This document shows, one piece after another, positions 10,657 to 20,232 of a stretch of 64,000 bases of DNA. Below the pieces are notes generated by a model, which made no database searches, was not told the DNA's origin, and saw only the letters and a program-made list of their open reading frames with translations. The stretch comes from Pseudomonas cremoris (GTDB lineage Bacteria > Pseudomonadota > Gammaproteobacteria > Pseudomonadales > Pseudomonadaceae), in contig NZ_JAAXCY010000002.1 in NCBI RefSeq assembly GCF_014230465.1, positions 310,001 to 374,000 of the forward strand. The letters run 5' to 3'. The translations under genes and the position numbers were made by a program. The stretch's first letter is position 1. Each line of letters begins with the position of its first letter.

Positions 10657-12213
10657 TCAGCGAGTTGTTGCCAGTTCTTGTTGAACGCTGGCGACAGTGC
10701 GAGGCCAAGGTTTACCAGCCTGAACCTTCGCTGGCAAGGATTTGATCGCAGAATCAGCGGCTGCACGGCTAGAGAAGTTGCCGTAGGTGATCACGTAGAG
10801 AGGCTTGCCGTTGAGCACTTTCTTGAAATAACGGTACTCGCCGCCCTGCTCTTTCACGAAAGCTTGGGCGTTGGCTTCGGAGCTGGTGCCAAGGATCTGC
10901 ACGACGAAATTGCTGGCTGGTTGGCTGCCATACCAGCCACTGCCAGCTGCGCCTGCTTTAGCGACGGCGACAGGTTTTTCAGCAGGCTTGGCCGCTGGGG
11001 CCGGAGCAGGCTTGGCAACTGGCGCAGCGGCGACGGGCTTGGTCACCGGTGCCGGCTTGGCGGTGGCAACAGTCGGTGCTGGCGTTGGCTTGGCCGCCGG
11101 CTGACCTGCAGGCACACCCACAGGTGGTGCAGTGGTAGTCACGGTTGGCGGTGTAGCGCTCGAGCCTTCCACCGGCACACCGTCGTCGCCTTCGGAGATG
11201 CCGCCGGCTTCTTCGGCGAGTGGGCCACGCATCACAGGCTGGCCAACCATAGGCAGGTTGGTCGGTTGCCCGGAATTGGCGAATTCGACGTTTGGCGTGG
11301 GCTTGCCCAGTGGCAATTGCGCCTGTTCGGTTGGCGCGCCGGCCGTGGTTGGTGCCTTGCTACGACCTGGAATCAACCAGGCGGCGGCAACAGCGACCAC
11401 GACAACGGCGGAAATAGCCAATACGTGCTTCTTAGGCATGGTGAACCCCATCTTTGGACGCTTGACCGCAGAGCGGCTGGCAATCATGGCTTCGATCATC
11501 GCATCGCGGGCGACCTGGTTGATGGTGCCAGGCCAGCCGCCTGCGCTGTCGTGAATATCAGAGATCTGCGCAGCGGAGAAAAGTTCGATACCCGCCCCTG
11601 CGCCTTCCAGGCGTTGAGCCAGGTATTCGCGGGTTTCTTCTTCTTCGTAAGGCTGCAATTCGATGACGTGGAACAGCTCTTGTTCGCCGCTGATCTGCTC
11701 CAGATCGGCGATCAACGACGACTCACCAAACAGGAACACATGCGGGCGACCTTCCGGCGTACCCGCTGCCAGTGCCAGCAGCGCTTCCAGGGCAGATTCA
11801 TCAAGCTGTTCGGCGTCATCCACCAACAAGTAGACTTCTTGGCCCGTCAGGCCCAGTTGCACAACCTGCTTTAGAATCGCGTTCGGCTCGGCAGTGGCCA
11901 CGTCCAGCGACTGGGCAACCTGGCGCAAAACGCCTGCCGCATCACCGACACCACGGGCCGACACCACTACGCTCTGAACCGATTGCTTGTTGGTGCTGGC
12001 CACCAGGGCCTGGCGCAGCAGGGTCTTGCCGCTGCCCAACGGCCCCGTCACGACCAGCAGAAGTTGGCTGTAGCGTGCAAGGTGATGCAATTGCCCAAGC
12101 ACCGGCTTGCGCTGAGCCGGGAAAAACTTGAAACCAGGCACCCGTGGAGCAAAAGGGTCGTGGCTTAACTGGTAATGGCCGAGGAACGCCTCGTCGGCAT
12201 GCAAACTAGTCAT
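10657..12213 (-). CDS. AAA ATPase with C-terminal SPOR domain (DamX-like)
   Basis: 518 residues. The N-terminal AAA/ExeA-type ATPase has a Walker A GPLGSGKT (57-64) and Walker B VYLLVDDAEQL (about 136-146). One membrane helix follows (about 267-285; HVLAISAVVVVAVAAAWLI), then a long Ala/Pro-rich periplasmic linker and a C-terminal SPOR domain (about 425-505; NFVVQILGTSSEANAQAFVK) that binds denuded septal peptidoglycan. E. coli DamX has the SPOR end and a membrane anchor and acts in division; the fused ATPase is typical of Pseudomonas proteins between aroB and gltB. It starts 10 bases past the aroB stop, so it is probably co-transcribed. Confidence 0.9.
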   Translation of the reverse strand: MTSLHADEAFLGHYQLSHDPFAPRVPGFKFFPAQRKPVLGQLHHLARYSQLLLVVTGPLGSGKTLLRQALVASTNKQSVQSVVVSARGVGDAAGVLRQVAQSLDVATAEPNAILKQVVQLGLTGQEVYLLVDDAEQLDESALEALLALAAGTPEGRPHVFLFGESSLIADLEQISGEQELFHVIELQPYEEEETREYLAQRLEGAGAGIELFSAAQISDIHDSAGGWPGTINQVARDAMIEAMIASRSAVKRPKMGFTMPKKHVLAISAVVVVAVAAAWLIPGRSKAPTTAGAPTEQAQLPLGKPTPNVEFANSGQPTNLPMVGQPVMRGPLAEEAGGISEGDDGVPVEGSSATPPTVTTTAPPVGVPAGQPAAKPTPAPTVATAKPAPVTKPVAAAPVAKPAPAPAAKPAEKPVAVAKAGAAGSGWYGSQPASNFVVQILGTSSEANAQAFVKEQGGEYRYFKKVLNGKPLYVITYGNFSSRAAADSAIKSLPAKVQAGKPWPRTVASVQQELATTR

Positions 12214-12223
12214 CGGGATCTGG

Positions 12224-13324
12224 TTAACCTTTCAGCTGAGCCAGGGCACGGTAATCCGCTCCCAGCGTGGCTTGTAAAATCTCTTTTGGATAATCGTCGG
12301 TCACCACGGCTTCACCCATGTGGCGCAGCAGCACCAGTCGCAGTCGACCGTCGATCACTTTCTTGTCTATCGCCATATGTTCCAGGAAGTCAGCCTCGGT
12401 CATTTCCTCAGGCGGAATGACCGGCAAACCGGCGCGCTGGAACAGGCGGATACCGCGATCCCGCTCCTGGGCGCTGATCCAGCCCAGGCGTTGCGACATC
12501 TCCAATGCCATCACTGTGCCAGCCGCTACGGCCTCCCCATGCAGCCACACACCATAGCCCATGTGAGTTTCGATCGCATGGCCGAAGGTGTGGCCCAGGT
12601 TCAAGGTGGCCCGCACACCGGACTCCCGTTCGTCGGCATTCACGACCAATGCCTTGGCCGCGCAGGAGCGCGAAATAGCTTCGGTGAGTGCAACCTGGTC
12701 CAGGACGCGCAGGGCATCAACATGCTCTTCAAGCCAGGTCAGGAACGGCTCGTCGCAGATCAGCCCGTACTTGATGACTTCCGCCAGGCCCGCAGACAGT
12801 TCGCGCGGCGGCAGGGTATTGAGGGTGGCGGTATCAATCAGAACAGCCTGTGGCTGGTAGAACGCGCCAACCATATTCTTGCCCAGCGGATGGTTGATAC
12901 CGGTCTTGCCGCCCACCGACGAGTCAACCTGGGACAGCAACGTGGTCGGCACCTGGATAAAGTCCACGCCACGCTGGTAGCAGGCGGCCGCGAAGCCGGC
13001 CATGTCACCAATCACACCGCCGCCCAGGGCGATCACGGTGGTGCGGCGATCATGGCGCGCGGTGAGCAGGCCATCAAAGATCAGTTGCAGGGTTTCCCAG
13101 TTCTTGTGAGCTTCGCCATCAGGCAGGATCACGGAGATCACCGAGTACGCTGCCAGGCTGCGGCTCAGACGCTCAAGATACAGCGGCGCGACCGTTTCGT
13201 TGGAGATGATCGCCACTTGCCGCCCAGCAATGTGCGGCGCGAGCAGCTCGGGCTGGTCCAGCAGACCTTCGCCAATATGGATCGGGTAGCTGCGCTCGCC
13301 TAGATCGACCTTAAGTGTCTGCAT
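12224..13324 (-). CDS. aroB: 3-dehydroquinate synthase
   Basis: 366 residues from the ATG at 13324, which follows GGGGAC; the upstream extension to 13399 is rejected because the family starts at [15 protein letters not shown]. AroB converts DAHP to 3-dehydroquinate, the second shikimate step, using NAD and a divalent metal. The NAD-binding motif [20 protein letters not shown] and [19 protein letters not shown] are present. The metal ligands lie in [20 protein letters not shown] and [10 protein letters not shown]. Downstream of aroK with a 125-base gap, part of the pil-aro run. Confidence 0.98.
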   Translation of the reverse strand: MQTLKVDLGERSYPIHIGEGLLDQPELLAPHIAGRQVAIISNETVAPLYLERLSRSLAAYSVISVILPDGEAHKNWETLQLIFDGLLTARHDRRTTVIALGGGVIGDMAGFAAACYQRGVDFIQVPTTLLSQVDSSVGGKTGINHPLGKNMVGAFYQPQAVLIDTATLNTLPPRELSAGLAEVIKYGLICDEPFLTWLEEHVDALRVLDQVALTEAISRSCAAKALVVNADERESGVRATLNLGHTFGHAIETHMGYGVWLHGEAVAAGTVMALEMSQRLGWISAQERDRGIRLFQRAGLPVIPPEEMTEADFLEHMAIDKKVIDGRLRLVLLRHMGEAVVTDDYPKEILQATLGADYRALAQLKG

Positions 13325-13449
13325 GTGTCCCCGCGTTAGAGATGTATTGACGACCGGCAACGTCAAGATCTGACGCCGCCTGATGGCTCTACGCCACACT
13401 CCAGAAGAGAATGGCGCGCCGCCGAGAATAGCGCATTTCGGGCCTGGCT

Positions 13450-13968
13450 TTAACGGGGTGGCAGCCGTTGCAGGCGCTCAAGAATATCGAGAACCACCAT
13501 CCTGGGTGGTCGCTCATCGGTTTCCACCACCAGGTCGGCGATCTCCCGATACAGCGGATCGCGCAGCGCCAGCAGGTCCCGCAAGGTTTTTTCCGGATTA
13601 GCCGTGCGCAGCAACGGGCGATTGCGATCGCGGGCGGTACGGCCCACCTGCTGCTCGACCGAGGCATGCAAATAGACCACCCGACCACCGGCATGCAGGG
13701 CACGACGGTTTTCTTCGCGCATGACTGCGCCACCGCCGGTAGCCAATACCACGCCGTCGCAGCCGCACAGTTCGGCGATCATCGCCTGCTCGCGGTCACG
13801 AAAGCCCAGCTCGCCTTCCTTATCGAAGATCCATGGGATATTGGCACCCGTGCGCAATTCAATTTCCTTGTCGGAATCTTTGAACGGCAGGCGCAGCTCT
13901 TTGGCCAGCAAACGGCCGATGGTGCTTTTTCCAGCCCCCATCGGTCCTACAAGAATCAAATTTCGCAC
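13450..13968 (-). CDS. aroK: Shikimate kinase
   Basis: 172 residues, normal AroK length; phosphorylates shikimate at the 3-OH with ATP. The P-loop GPMGAGKST is at residues 8-16, the shikimate-binding [12 protein letters not shown] and FRDREQ segments follow, then ATGGGAV and the lid RDRNRPLL. The start lies 4 bases after the pilQ stop, so it is co-transcribed with the pil genes, as in other Pseudomonas. Confidence 0.97.
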   Translation of the reverse strand: MRNLILVGPMGAGKSTIGRLLAKELRLPFKDSDKEIELRTGANIPWIFDKEGELGFRDREQAMIAELCGCDGVVLATGGGAVMREENRRALHAGGRVVYLHASVEQQVGRTARDRNRPLLRTANPEKTLRDLLALRDPLYREIADLVVETDERPPRMVVLDILERLQRLPPR

Positions 13969-13972
13969 AGAA

Positions 13973-15355
13973 TCAACGACTCACAGCAATCGCCTGGTTA
14001 TTCATAATACGCGGAGTCAGGAATACCAGCAGCTCGGATTTTTTCTCCGCCAGCACATCGCGCCGGAAAAGGCGGCCAAGATACGGCACATCGCCCAAAA
14101 ATGGCACTTTATCTACCACTTTGCTTTGGGTATTGGAGAAAACCCCACCAATGACGATGGTCTCGCCATCCTTGACCAGCACCTTGGCGTTGACTTCGTT
14201 CTTCTTGATCGGCGGTACATCGTTGAGCTTGTTCAGGTAGTCCGGCTCGTCCTTGGTGACTTTGACCTCCATGATCACGTGGTCGTCGGGAGTGATTTGT
14301 GGGGTGACTTCCAGGGAGAGCGAGGCCTCCTTGAACGACACCGAGGTGGCGCCGCTGGAGCTGGATTCCTGGTACGGGATCTCGGTCCCCTTGAGAATCC
14401 GCGCGGTTTCCTTGTCGGACGTCACCACCTTGGGCTGGGAGACGATTTCCCCGTTGCCGGTTTTCTCCATCGCGGTCAGCTCAAGGTCCAGCAGCAGGTT
14501 ATCGGTGATATAGGCGATACCCAGGCCCGACGACCCCGTTAAAGAACCTAAGTCGACAAAGGGTGCAGAGGGCGGATTTTCCGGAGGCTCTGCGCCCTCG
14601 CCCAGTGATTTGCCAACGCCGCCAGCCCCCCACTTGCCGCGAGTGAGCCGCCCGCCCCAACGCGCGCCGAGGCTTCTGTCGTAATCGACATTGGCCTCGA
14701 CAATCCGGGCCTCGATCATCACTTGGCGCACCGGGACATCCAATTGCGCAACGATTCGCCGCAGCTCTTCAAGGCGCTCGCCAGTCTGGTAGGCAACGAT
14801 GTTGTTGGTGCGGTCATCCACGGCCACTGAGCCACGCTCATCGGTGGTGCCTTCCAGGCCGGCCACCGATTGGAACAGCTTGGCCAGGTCTGCCGCCTTG
14901 GCGTAATTGACCTGCAACAACTCCCGACGCAATGGCGCCAGTTCAGCCATCTGCTTGCGCGACTCCAATACCAGCAATTCTCGGGCTGCCAACTCCTCGG
15001 CGGGCGCCACCAGCAACACGCCAGCCTTTACTCGCTTATCCAGGCCTTTGGCTTGCAATACCAGGTCCAGCGCCTGGTCCCATGGCACATCCTTGAGCCG
15101 CAGGGTGATCGAACCCTGCACATCGTCCCCGGCGACCAGGTTGAGGCCTGCCACGTCGGCGATTTGCTGCAATACCGTGCGCAGTTGGATGTCTTGGAAG
15201 TTGAGGCTCAGCTTATCGCCGGCGTAGACGCCCGAAACCGCATTGTCAGGAGGCGGCAGATGAATCAGGTCGACGCGATTGGGCACAGCGGCAGCCATCG
15301 GTGCCGTGAACGCTATCCATAGCGCCACACCGACGGACAAGAAAGTCCTTTTCAT
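13973..15355 (-). CDS. pilQ: Type IV pilus secretin PilQ, short form without AMIN domains
   Basis: 460 residues. After a signal peptide (1-23) the protein goes almost directly into the N0/STN domain ([20 protein letters not shown] ... [20 protein letters not shown]), then N1 ([16 protein letters not shown]) and the secretin pore domain ([20 protein letters not shown] to [12 protein letters not shown]). P. aeruginosa PilQ is about 714 residues; the missing part is the N-terminal pair of AMIN domains, which bind peptidoglycan. The conserved portion aligns closely by eye and no frameshift is visible. PilQ is the outer-membrane pore for the pilus fibre. It starts 13 bases after the pilOP stop. 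Confidence 0.93.
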   Translation of the reverse strand: MKRTFLSVGVALWIAFTAPMAAAVPNRVDLIHLPPPDNAVSGVYAGDKLSLNFQDIQLRTVLQQIADVAGLNLVAGDDVQGSITLRLKDVPWDQALDLVLQAKGLDKRVKAGVLLVAPAEELAARELLVLESRKQMAELAPLRRELLQVNYAKAADLAKLFQSVAGLEGTTDERGSVAVDDRTNNIVAYQTGERLEELRRIVAQLDVPVRQVMIEARIVEANVDYDRSLGARWGGRLTRGKWGAGGVGKSLGEGAEPPENPPSAPFVDLGSLTGSSGLGIAYITDNLLLDLELTAMEKTGNGEIVSQPKVVTSDKETARILKGTEIPYQESSSSGATSVSFKEASLSLEVTPQITPDDHVIMEVKVTKDEPDYLNKLNDVPPIKKNEVNAKVLVKDGETIVIGGVFSNTQSKVVDKVPFLGDVPYLGRLFRRDVLAEKKSELLVFLTPRIMNNQAIAVSR

Positions 15356-15368
15356 GGGTTCGATTCCG

Positions 15369-16340
15369 TTATGAGTTGACGTTTAACACCAGGGTTCGCG
15401 AGCGCTCCAGCCAAGCGCCCTGTTTATCGGGGAACAACTCGACCAGCTCGACGTGGCCATCATGAATAGCCGTGATCCGGCCATGGTCTGGTCCCAGGTA
15501 GTCGCCGACCGCCAGGCGGTATACCTGGTTAGCGGCACGTAGCAGGACGAAGGACTGCATGCCTCGGGACAATGTGCCGACCATTTCGCACTGCTCCACC
15601 GCGAGGTTTTCCAAGATCCCACGCGGCCTTTTCAGATCCGGCGCAAGGGCCGGACGCCCAGGCGCGTGTTCGGCCTGCAACGCCAGCGGCTGGAACGGAT
15701 CGCGCAGGCCGGATGAGTCATAGGTAAACGATTGGGCTTGCAAGATAGGCTCAGCCGAACGCGCACCTTGCTGCGTGCGCCAATAGGCCTTGGCCAACAC
15801 ATCGAGGCGCAGCAACCTGCCATCCCCTCGCAAGGCAACATCGTGCGTGGTGGCGATTCGCGTAAGGCCTCCCAGGCCGCTCACGAACATCGCAAGGTCG
15901 TGATACGCGCCCGTCACGCCAATTTGCACGGGCTGCTCGATATAAAACGAATGAGGCTGTTCATCCAAGGGTGTGACGCTTTCGACCAGCAAGCCATTGG
16001 CCAGCGCCAAGCGCGCAATATCCTCCAACAACCCAGGCATAGCGGACTCACTCGGCAACTGTCGCAGAAGCGTGTCAACCCGACCTTGCCTAAGCAGTAG
16101 CTGGCGGTTGTGTTCTTCCAGGCTGGCAGACTGGGCGGTTTTTTGCGCAACTTGCTGCTGCAGGGACACTTCCCGCGCCGCGACCTGATACAACCGCCCC
16201 CGTGAGGGGCTCAAGTAAGCAAGGTCGCCGACCACCCACACCACACCCGCCAGCGCACAACCCAGCAGGGCCTTGCCGGGAAGGGGCCATTTTTCAGTGT
16301 TGTGAGTGAGTGCGCGAAGTTTGAGCCACAGCAGGCTCAA
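15369..16340 (-). CDS. PilO-PilP fusion, type IV pilus alignment protein
   Basis: One 323-residue frame carries two normally separate proteins. Residues 1 to about 190 are PilO-like: a membrane helix (about 21-42), coiled coil (SLQQQVAQKTAQSASLEEHN) and a ferredoxin-like periplasmic domain (LPSESAMPGLLEDIARLALA). Residues about 205-323 are PilP-like: linker motif GLRDPFQPL, then the beta-sandwich domain (LAVEQCEMVGTLSRG ... YRLAVGDYLGPDHGRITAI ... LVELFPDKQGAWLER). The PilP lipoprotein signal and its cysteine are gone, so the domain would be tethered by the PilO helix. The start is a TTG at 16340 that overlaps the pilN stop (TTGA), suggesting coupled translation. Confidence 0.88.
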   Translation of the reverse strand: MSLLWLKLRALTHNTEKWPLPGKALLGCALAGVVWVVGDLAYLSPSRGRLYQVAAREVSLQQQVAQKTAQSASLEEHNRQLLLRQGRVDTLLRQLPSESAMPGLLEDIARLALANGLLVESVTPLDEQPHSFYIEQPVQIGVTGAYHDLAMFVSGLGGLTRIATTHDVALRGDGRLLRLDVLAKAYWRTQQGARSAEPILQAQSFTYDSSGLRDPFQPLALQAEHAPGRPALAPDLKRPRGILENLAVEQCEMVGTLSRGMQSFVLLRAANQVYRLAVGDYLGPDHGRITAIHDGHVELVELFPDKQGAWLERSRTLVLNVNS

Positions 16341-16891
16341 GGCTGAGCCTCGGTGGAATCGCCCTGACGCACCATCAGCTGGAATTCATTGTTGCCGCGA
16401 GCGCCTTCTGTGCGCACATGTTGCAGCCGAGTGGCGTGGGCGCCTTCGGAGGCTTCCAGGCTACGCATCAATTGGGCGATGTCCTGGCTGGAGTCGGCAC
16501 TGCCGCTGATGCTGACCGTGTCACCCTTCGCCACCACCTCATGCAGATGCACGCCCTCAGGCACAGCACGCGCCAACTGGTCCAGCAACTGGGCACTGGA
16601 CGAGCGCCCATCGTGCAAGTCCTGCACGACCTTCATGCGCTCCGCCAACTTCTGGCTTTGCAGTTGCAGGTCGTCGATGGTCTTGATGCGTGAGTCCAGG
16701 ACGGCGACGTCCTTATCCAAATGGTTATTGCGCGTCACTTGCCGATCAATGGCCCGGTCGATCACTTGGTCCGCCAGCCACACGGCCGCGAGCGCCACAC
16801 CGGCGAACGCCAGCAGAAACGCAAGGAAATACTTGCGCCGCCGCTCTGCCAAGGCCTGACGCCAAGGCAACAGGTTGATTCGTGTCTTCAA
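16337..16891 (-). CDS. pilN: Type IV pilus assembly protein PilN
   Basis: 184 residues starting at a TTG (16891) that overlaps the pilM TGA as TTGA, with AGGAG upstream. This gives the conserved N terminus KTRINLLPWR, the cytoplasmic peptide that docks into PilM. A membrane helix follows (YFLAFLLAFAGVALAAVWLA), then a coiled coil and a periplasmic fold (LDQLARAVPEGVHLHEVVAK). The longer frame to 17005 lies inside pilM and is rejected. Length is near normal, in contrast to PilM and PilQ in the same operon. PilN pairs with PilO in the inner-membrane alignment complex. Confidence 0.93.
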   Translation of the reverse strand: MKTRINLLPWRQALAERRRKYFLAFLLAFAGVALAAVWLADQVIDRAIDRQVTRNNHLDKDVAVLDSRIKTIDDLQLQSQKLAERMKVVQDLHDGRSSSAQLLDQLARAVPEGVHLHEVVAKGDTVSISGSADSSQDIAQLMRSLEASEGAHATRLQHVRTEGARGNNEFQLMVRQGDSTEAQP

Positions 16892-17541
16892 GCGAAACTC
16901 CTCAGGGCCAACCCACAAGCAATTCCCATCCCGTGGGCATCCACGGCCCATTGTGCGCCATCGACTCGATGGCCCGGCGTGAAGCTGGCGAAATCCTGAC
17001 TGCAAGCACGCGCCAATGCAAACGCTTCGACATCAATCACCTTCGGCACCAGCCCTGCCAGGGCCAAGACCGCCTCGCGCGCTTCGATATGCTCCTTCAG
17101 GCAGGCTGCCAACAGCACCTCGACGCGATCAGGGTCCTGGGCCGAGCGCCCCTGGACCTGAAAGTCGATGGCCACCTCGTCCAGCGGGTACGGAATGTAC
17201 TGGTCCGCTTCTGCCTGGATCATCCATGCCATCTCATCGTCGCTGAGCCCTGCTGCCATGTCGATGACCCGCGTAATCACTGAAGGCCCGGCCACGGCAA
17301 CCGCAGCGCCACGGGCTAACGTGTGCAACCGAGGCAGCATCGCGTGCAAGGCACGCCCTATGCTTTCCAGATCCACAAGCGTGCCATCGACCACCGCGCG
17401 GGCGGGCAGTGCCTGGGTGGCATAGCCCTGAACACTGTAACCGTTGCCAGAACGGCCCAACTCAACCAGCCGAATGGCCGTGTCATTGATATCGACACCC
17501 AGCAGGGCGTCGGCTTTTCGCGTGAAAAATCCCTTTCTCAT
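16888..17541 (-). CDS. pilM: Type IV pilus protein PilM with large internal deletion
   Basis: 217 residues from the ATG at 17541 (GGGAG upstream); intact PilM is about 354. Residues 1-180 follow the family closely: ALLGVDINDTAIRLVELGRS, EADQYIPYPLDEVAIDFQVQ, VLLAACLKEHIEAREAVLAL, KVIDVEAFALARA. The last residues (GIACGLALRSFA) match the normal C terminus. About 150 residues between them are replaced by some 25 (CSQDFASFTPGHRVDG). The lost part holds the second actin-like lobe, which supplies most of the ATP site. The part that meets PilN may be kept. The frame is intact and the deletion is in phase, so a short functional protein is more likely than a decayed gene. First gene of the pil run. 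Confidence 0.88.
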   Translation of the reverse strand: MRKGFFTRKADALLGVDINDTAIRLVELGRSGNGYSVQGYATQALPARAVVDGTLVDLESIGRALHAMLPRLHTLARGAAVAVAGPSVITRVIDMAAGLSDDEMAWMIQAEADQYIPYPLDEVAIDFQVQGRSAQDPDRVEVLLAACLKEHIEAREAVLALAGLVPKVIDVEAFALARACSQDFASFTPGHRVDGAQWAVDAHGMGIACGLALRSFA

Positions 17542-17757
17542 AAAACTCCCTAAAACTTTGCCTGTCATACCGCCTGATTGCTGCTGGGCGCCATGCATTC
17601 GGTCGACTTGTTGAACAGGCGCGAATGACGCCCCAAGCCGAAAAATGCTTTAATGCCCAGCGTTTTTTCCCGCTTTATCTGCAGCTCGGGTTGATCCATC
17701 GTTTGCCATGCATGCCCCGACGCCTAACTCATTCTTTTCTCTGGAAATCCAAAAGCC

Positions 17758-20223
17758 TTGATTCGTCTGCTGAAGTTTTTCGGGTACTCCATTGTCGCGA
17801 TTGTCTGCGGGCTGCTGCTCGTACTCAGCGGTGCCTACCTCTACCTTAGTCCGGGTTTACCCTCCGTAGAGGCCCTGAGAAGTATCCAGTTGCAGATTCC
17901 TTTGCGGGTCTACAGCAGCGATGAAAAGCTGATCGCGGAGTTCGGCGAAATGCGCCGCACACCGATCCGTTTTGCCGACATTCCACCCAATTTCATCAGC
18001 GCCCTGCTCTCGGCCGAAGACGATAATTTCGCCAACCACTACGGCGTAGATCCCAGCAGCCTGGTGCGCGCCGCCACGCAACTGGTAAAGAGCGGACACA
18101 TTCAATCCGGTGGCAGCACCATCACCATGCAGGTGGCGAAGAACTTCTTCCTCACCAGCGAGCGCAGCTTCTCGCGTAAAGCCACCGAGATCCTGCTGGC
18201 GCTGCAAATCGAGCGTCAGCTGACCAAGGACGAAATCCTTGAGCTGTATGTCAACAAGATCTACCTGGGCAACCGCGCCTACGGGATCGAGGCGGCTTCG
18301 CAGGTTTACTACGGCAAGTCGATTCGTGATGCCAGCCTGGCACAGATGGCCATGATTGCTGGCCTGCCGAAGGCGCCTTCGCGCTTCAACCCCCTGGCCA
18401 ACCCGGCACGCAGCAAAGAACGCCGCGACTGGATCCTCGGCCGCATGTACAAGCTGGGCAAGATCGACCAAGCCGCCTATGAAAGCGCAGTGGCCGAACC
18501 GCTGAACGCCAGCTACCACGTGCCAACGCCGGAAGTGAACGCGCCGTATATCGCTGAAATGGCCCGGGCCGAGATGGTCGGCCGTTATGGCAGCGAGGCC
18601 TACACCGAGGGCTTCCGCGTCACCACTACCGTGCCAAGCGACCTGCAGGACTTTGCCAACAACTCGGTGCATTCCGGCCTGATCACTTACGACCAGCGTC
18701 ACGGCTACCGAGGCCCTGAATCGCGCTTGCCGGGCAAGACCTTGAGCGCATGGACCACAGAGCTGGGCAAGCAACGCGCAATCAGCGGGCTGGAACCGGC
18801 CATCGTGACCCAAGTGCAAAAAGACGGCGTGCAGGTCCTGACCCGTACCGGCGAAGCGCACGTGAGCTGGGACAGCATGAAGTGGGCGCGACCGTTCCTG
18901 AACACCAACAGCATGGGCCCGATGCCCAAGCAGCCGTCGGACGTGGCGCAGGTGGGTGACTTGATCCGCGTGCAACGCCAGAAGGACGACAGCCTCAAAT
19001 TCAGCCAGGTGCCGCTGGCCCAGGGTGCCCTGGTTTCCCTGGACCCACAGAACGGTGCAATCCGCGCACTGGTCGGTGGCTTTGCCTTCGAGCAGAGCAA
19101 CTACAACCGTGCCACCCAGGCCAAGCGCCAGCCGGGTTCCAGCTTCAAGCCGTTCATCTATAGCGCCGCGCTGGACAACGGTTATACCGCTGCCAGCCTG
19201 GTCAACGACGCACCAATCGTGTTTGTCGACGAATACCTGGACAAGGTCTGGCGCCCTAAGAACGACACCAACACCTTCCTCGGTCCTATCCGTATCCGCG
19301 AGGCGTTGTACAAGTCGCGCAACCTGGTGTCGATCCGCTTGCTGCAAGCGATGGGTGTAGGCAAGACCATCGACTACATCACCCGCTTTGGCTTCAACAA
19401 GTCGGACCTGCCGCCTAACCTGTCGCTGGCCCTGGGCACTGCGACCCTGACACCGATGGAAATCGCCACCGGCTGGAGCACCTTTGCCAATGGCGGCTAC
19501 AAGATCTCGCCGTACTTGATCGACAAGATCGAAAGCCGCAATGGCGACACGCTGTTCACCGCCAACCCGCCACGCGTGCCGGGTGATGTGGTCAACGGCG
19601 TAGCCGCCACCGATGGCCTGGCCGCGCCGAGCCATGGCGGCATCACCATCGAGCCGACCCCAGGTGCCGCGCCAGCCGCGAACACCACCGCGCCAGCCGA
19701 GCCACAAGCCCCTGCCGTTGCTGAGCGCGTGGTGGATGGCCGCACCACGTACATCCTCAACAGCATCCTTGAAGACGTGATCAAGAAGGGTACCGGCCGC
19801 CGTGCACTGGCACTGGGCCGTGCGGACATCGCGGGCAAGACCGGTACCACCAACGACTCCAAGGACGCCTGGTTCTCCGGCTACAACGGCGACTACGTGA
19901 CCACCGTATGGACCGGCTACGACCAACCAGAAAGCCTCGGCCGCCGCGAGTTCGGTGGTACCGTCGCCTTGCCGATCTGGATGAGCTACATGGGCGCAGC
20001 CTTGAAGGACAAACCGCTGCACACCCAGCCGGAACCGGAAGGCATTCTCAGCCTGCGGATCGACCCGGTCAGCGGCCGCGCGGCCTCGCCAAGCACGCCG
20101 AATGCGTACTTCGAACTGTTCAAGAGCGAAGACACGCCGCCGTCGGTCAACGAACTGGGCAATGGTGTTGCACCGGGTAGCCCGTTGCCAGCAGATGAAG
20201 CGGCACCGATCGATCTGTTCTAA
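17758..20223 (+). CDS. mrcA: Penicillin-binding protein 1A, bifunctional
   Basis: 821 residues from a TTG at 17758; no ATG is available and the N terminus IRLLKFFGYS fits the family. The protein has an N-terminal membrane helix (5-27) and a GT51 glycosyltransferase domain (about 55-230; LLSAEDDNFANHYGVDPSSL, GGSTITMQVAKNFFL, EILELYVNKIYLGNRAYGIE). An OB-type insert follows, then the transpeptidase domain with SSFKPF (SxxK), KSRN and KTGTT. It polymerises and crosslinks peptidoglycan at the periplasmic face. Divergent from pilM, as in other Pseudomonas, and followed by a REP element and a two-way terminator. Confidence 0.97.
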   Translation: MIRLLKFFGYSIVAIVCGLLLVLSGAYLYLSPGLPSVEALRSIQLQIPLRVYSSDEKLIAEFGEMRRTPIRFADIPPNFISALLSAEDDNFANHYGVDPSSLVRAATQLVKSGHIQSGGSTITMQVAKNFFLTSERSFSRKATEILLALQIERQLTKDEILELYVNKIYLGNRAYGIEAASQVYYGKSIRDASLAQMAMIAGLPKAPSRFNPLANPARSKERRDWILGRMYKLGKIDQAAYESAVAEPLNASYHVPTPEVNAPYIAEMARAEMVGRYGSEAYTEGFRVTTTVPSDLQDFANNSVHSGLITYDQRHGYRGPESRLPGKTLSAWTTELGKQRAISGLEPAIVTQVQKDGVQVLTRTGEAHVSWDSMKWARPFLNTNSMGPMPKQPSDVAQVGDLIRVQRQKDDSLKFSQVPLAQGALVSLDPQNGAIRALVGGFAFEQSNYNRATQAKRQPGSSFKPFIYSAALDNGYTAASLVNDAPIVFVDEYLDKVWRPKNDTNTFLGPIRIREALYKSRNLVSIRLLQAMGVGKTIDYITRFGFNKSDLPPNLSLALGTATLTPMEIATGWSTFANGGYKISPYLIDKIESRNGDTLFTANPPRVPGDVVNGVAATDGLAAPSHGGITIEPTPGAAPAANTTAPAEPQAPAVAERVVDGRTTYILNSILEDVIKKGTGRRALALGRADIAGKTGTTNDSKDAWFSGYNGDYVTTVWTGYDQPESLGRREFGGTVALPIWMSYMGAALKDKPLHTQPEPEGILSLRIDPVSGRAASPSTPNAYFELFKSEDTPPSVNELGNGVAPGSPLPADEAAPIDLF

Positions 20224-20232
20224 CTCAGGTTC

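Noticed and set aside
13973..15355. This secretin as the partner of GspC at the left end
   Set aside because: Its sequence and operon (pilMNOP, aroK) are those of PilQ; a separate GspD begins at 574.
16888..17541. PilM as a frameshifted pseudogene
   Set aside because: Both ends of the protein are in the same frame and no stop interrupts it; an in-phase deletion explains the sequence better.
17857..20022. A 721-codon minus-strand frame opposite mrcA
   Set aside because: Antisense to PBP1A, whose catalytic motifs are all intact; no independent support.
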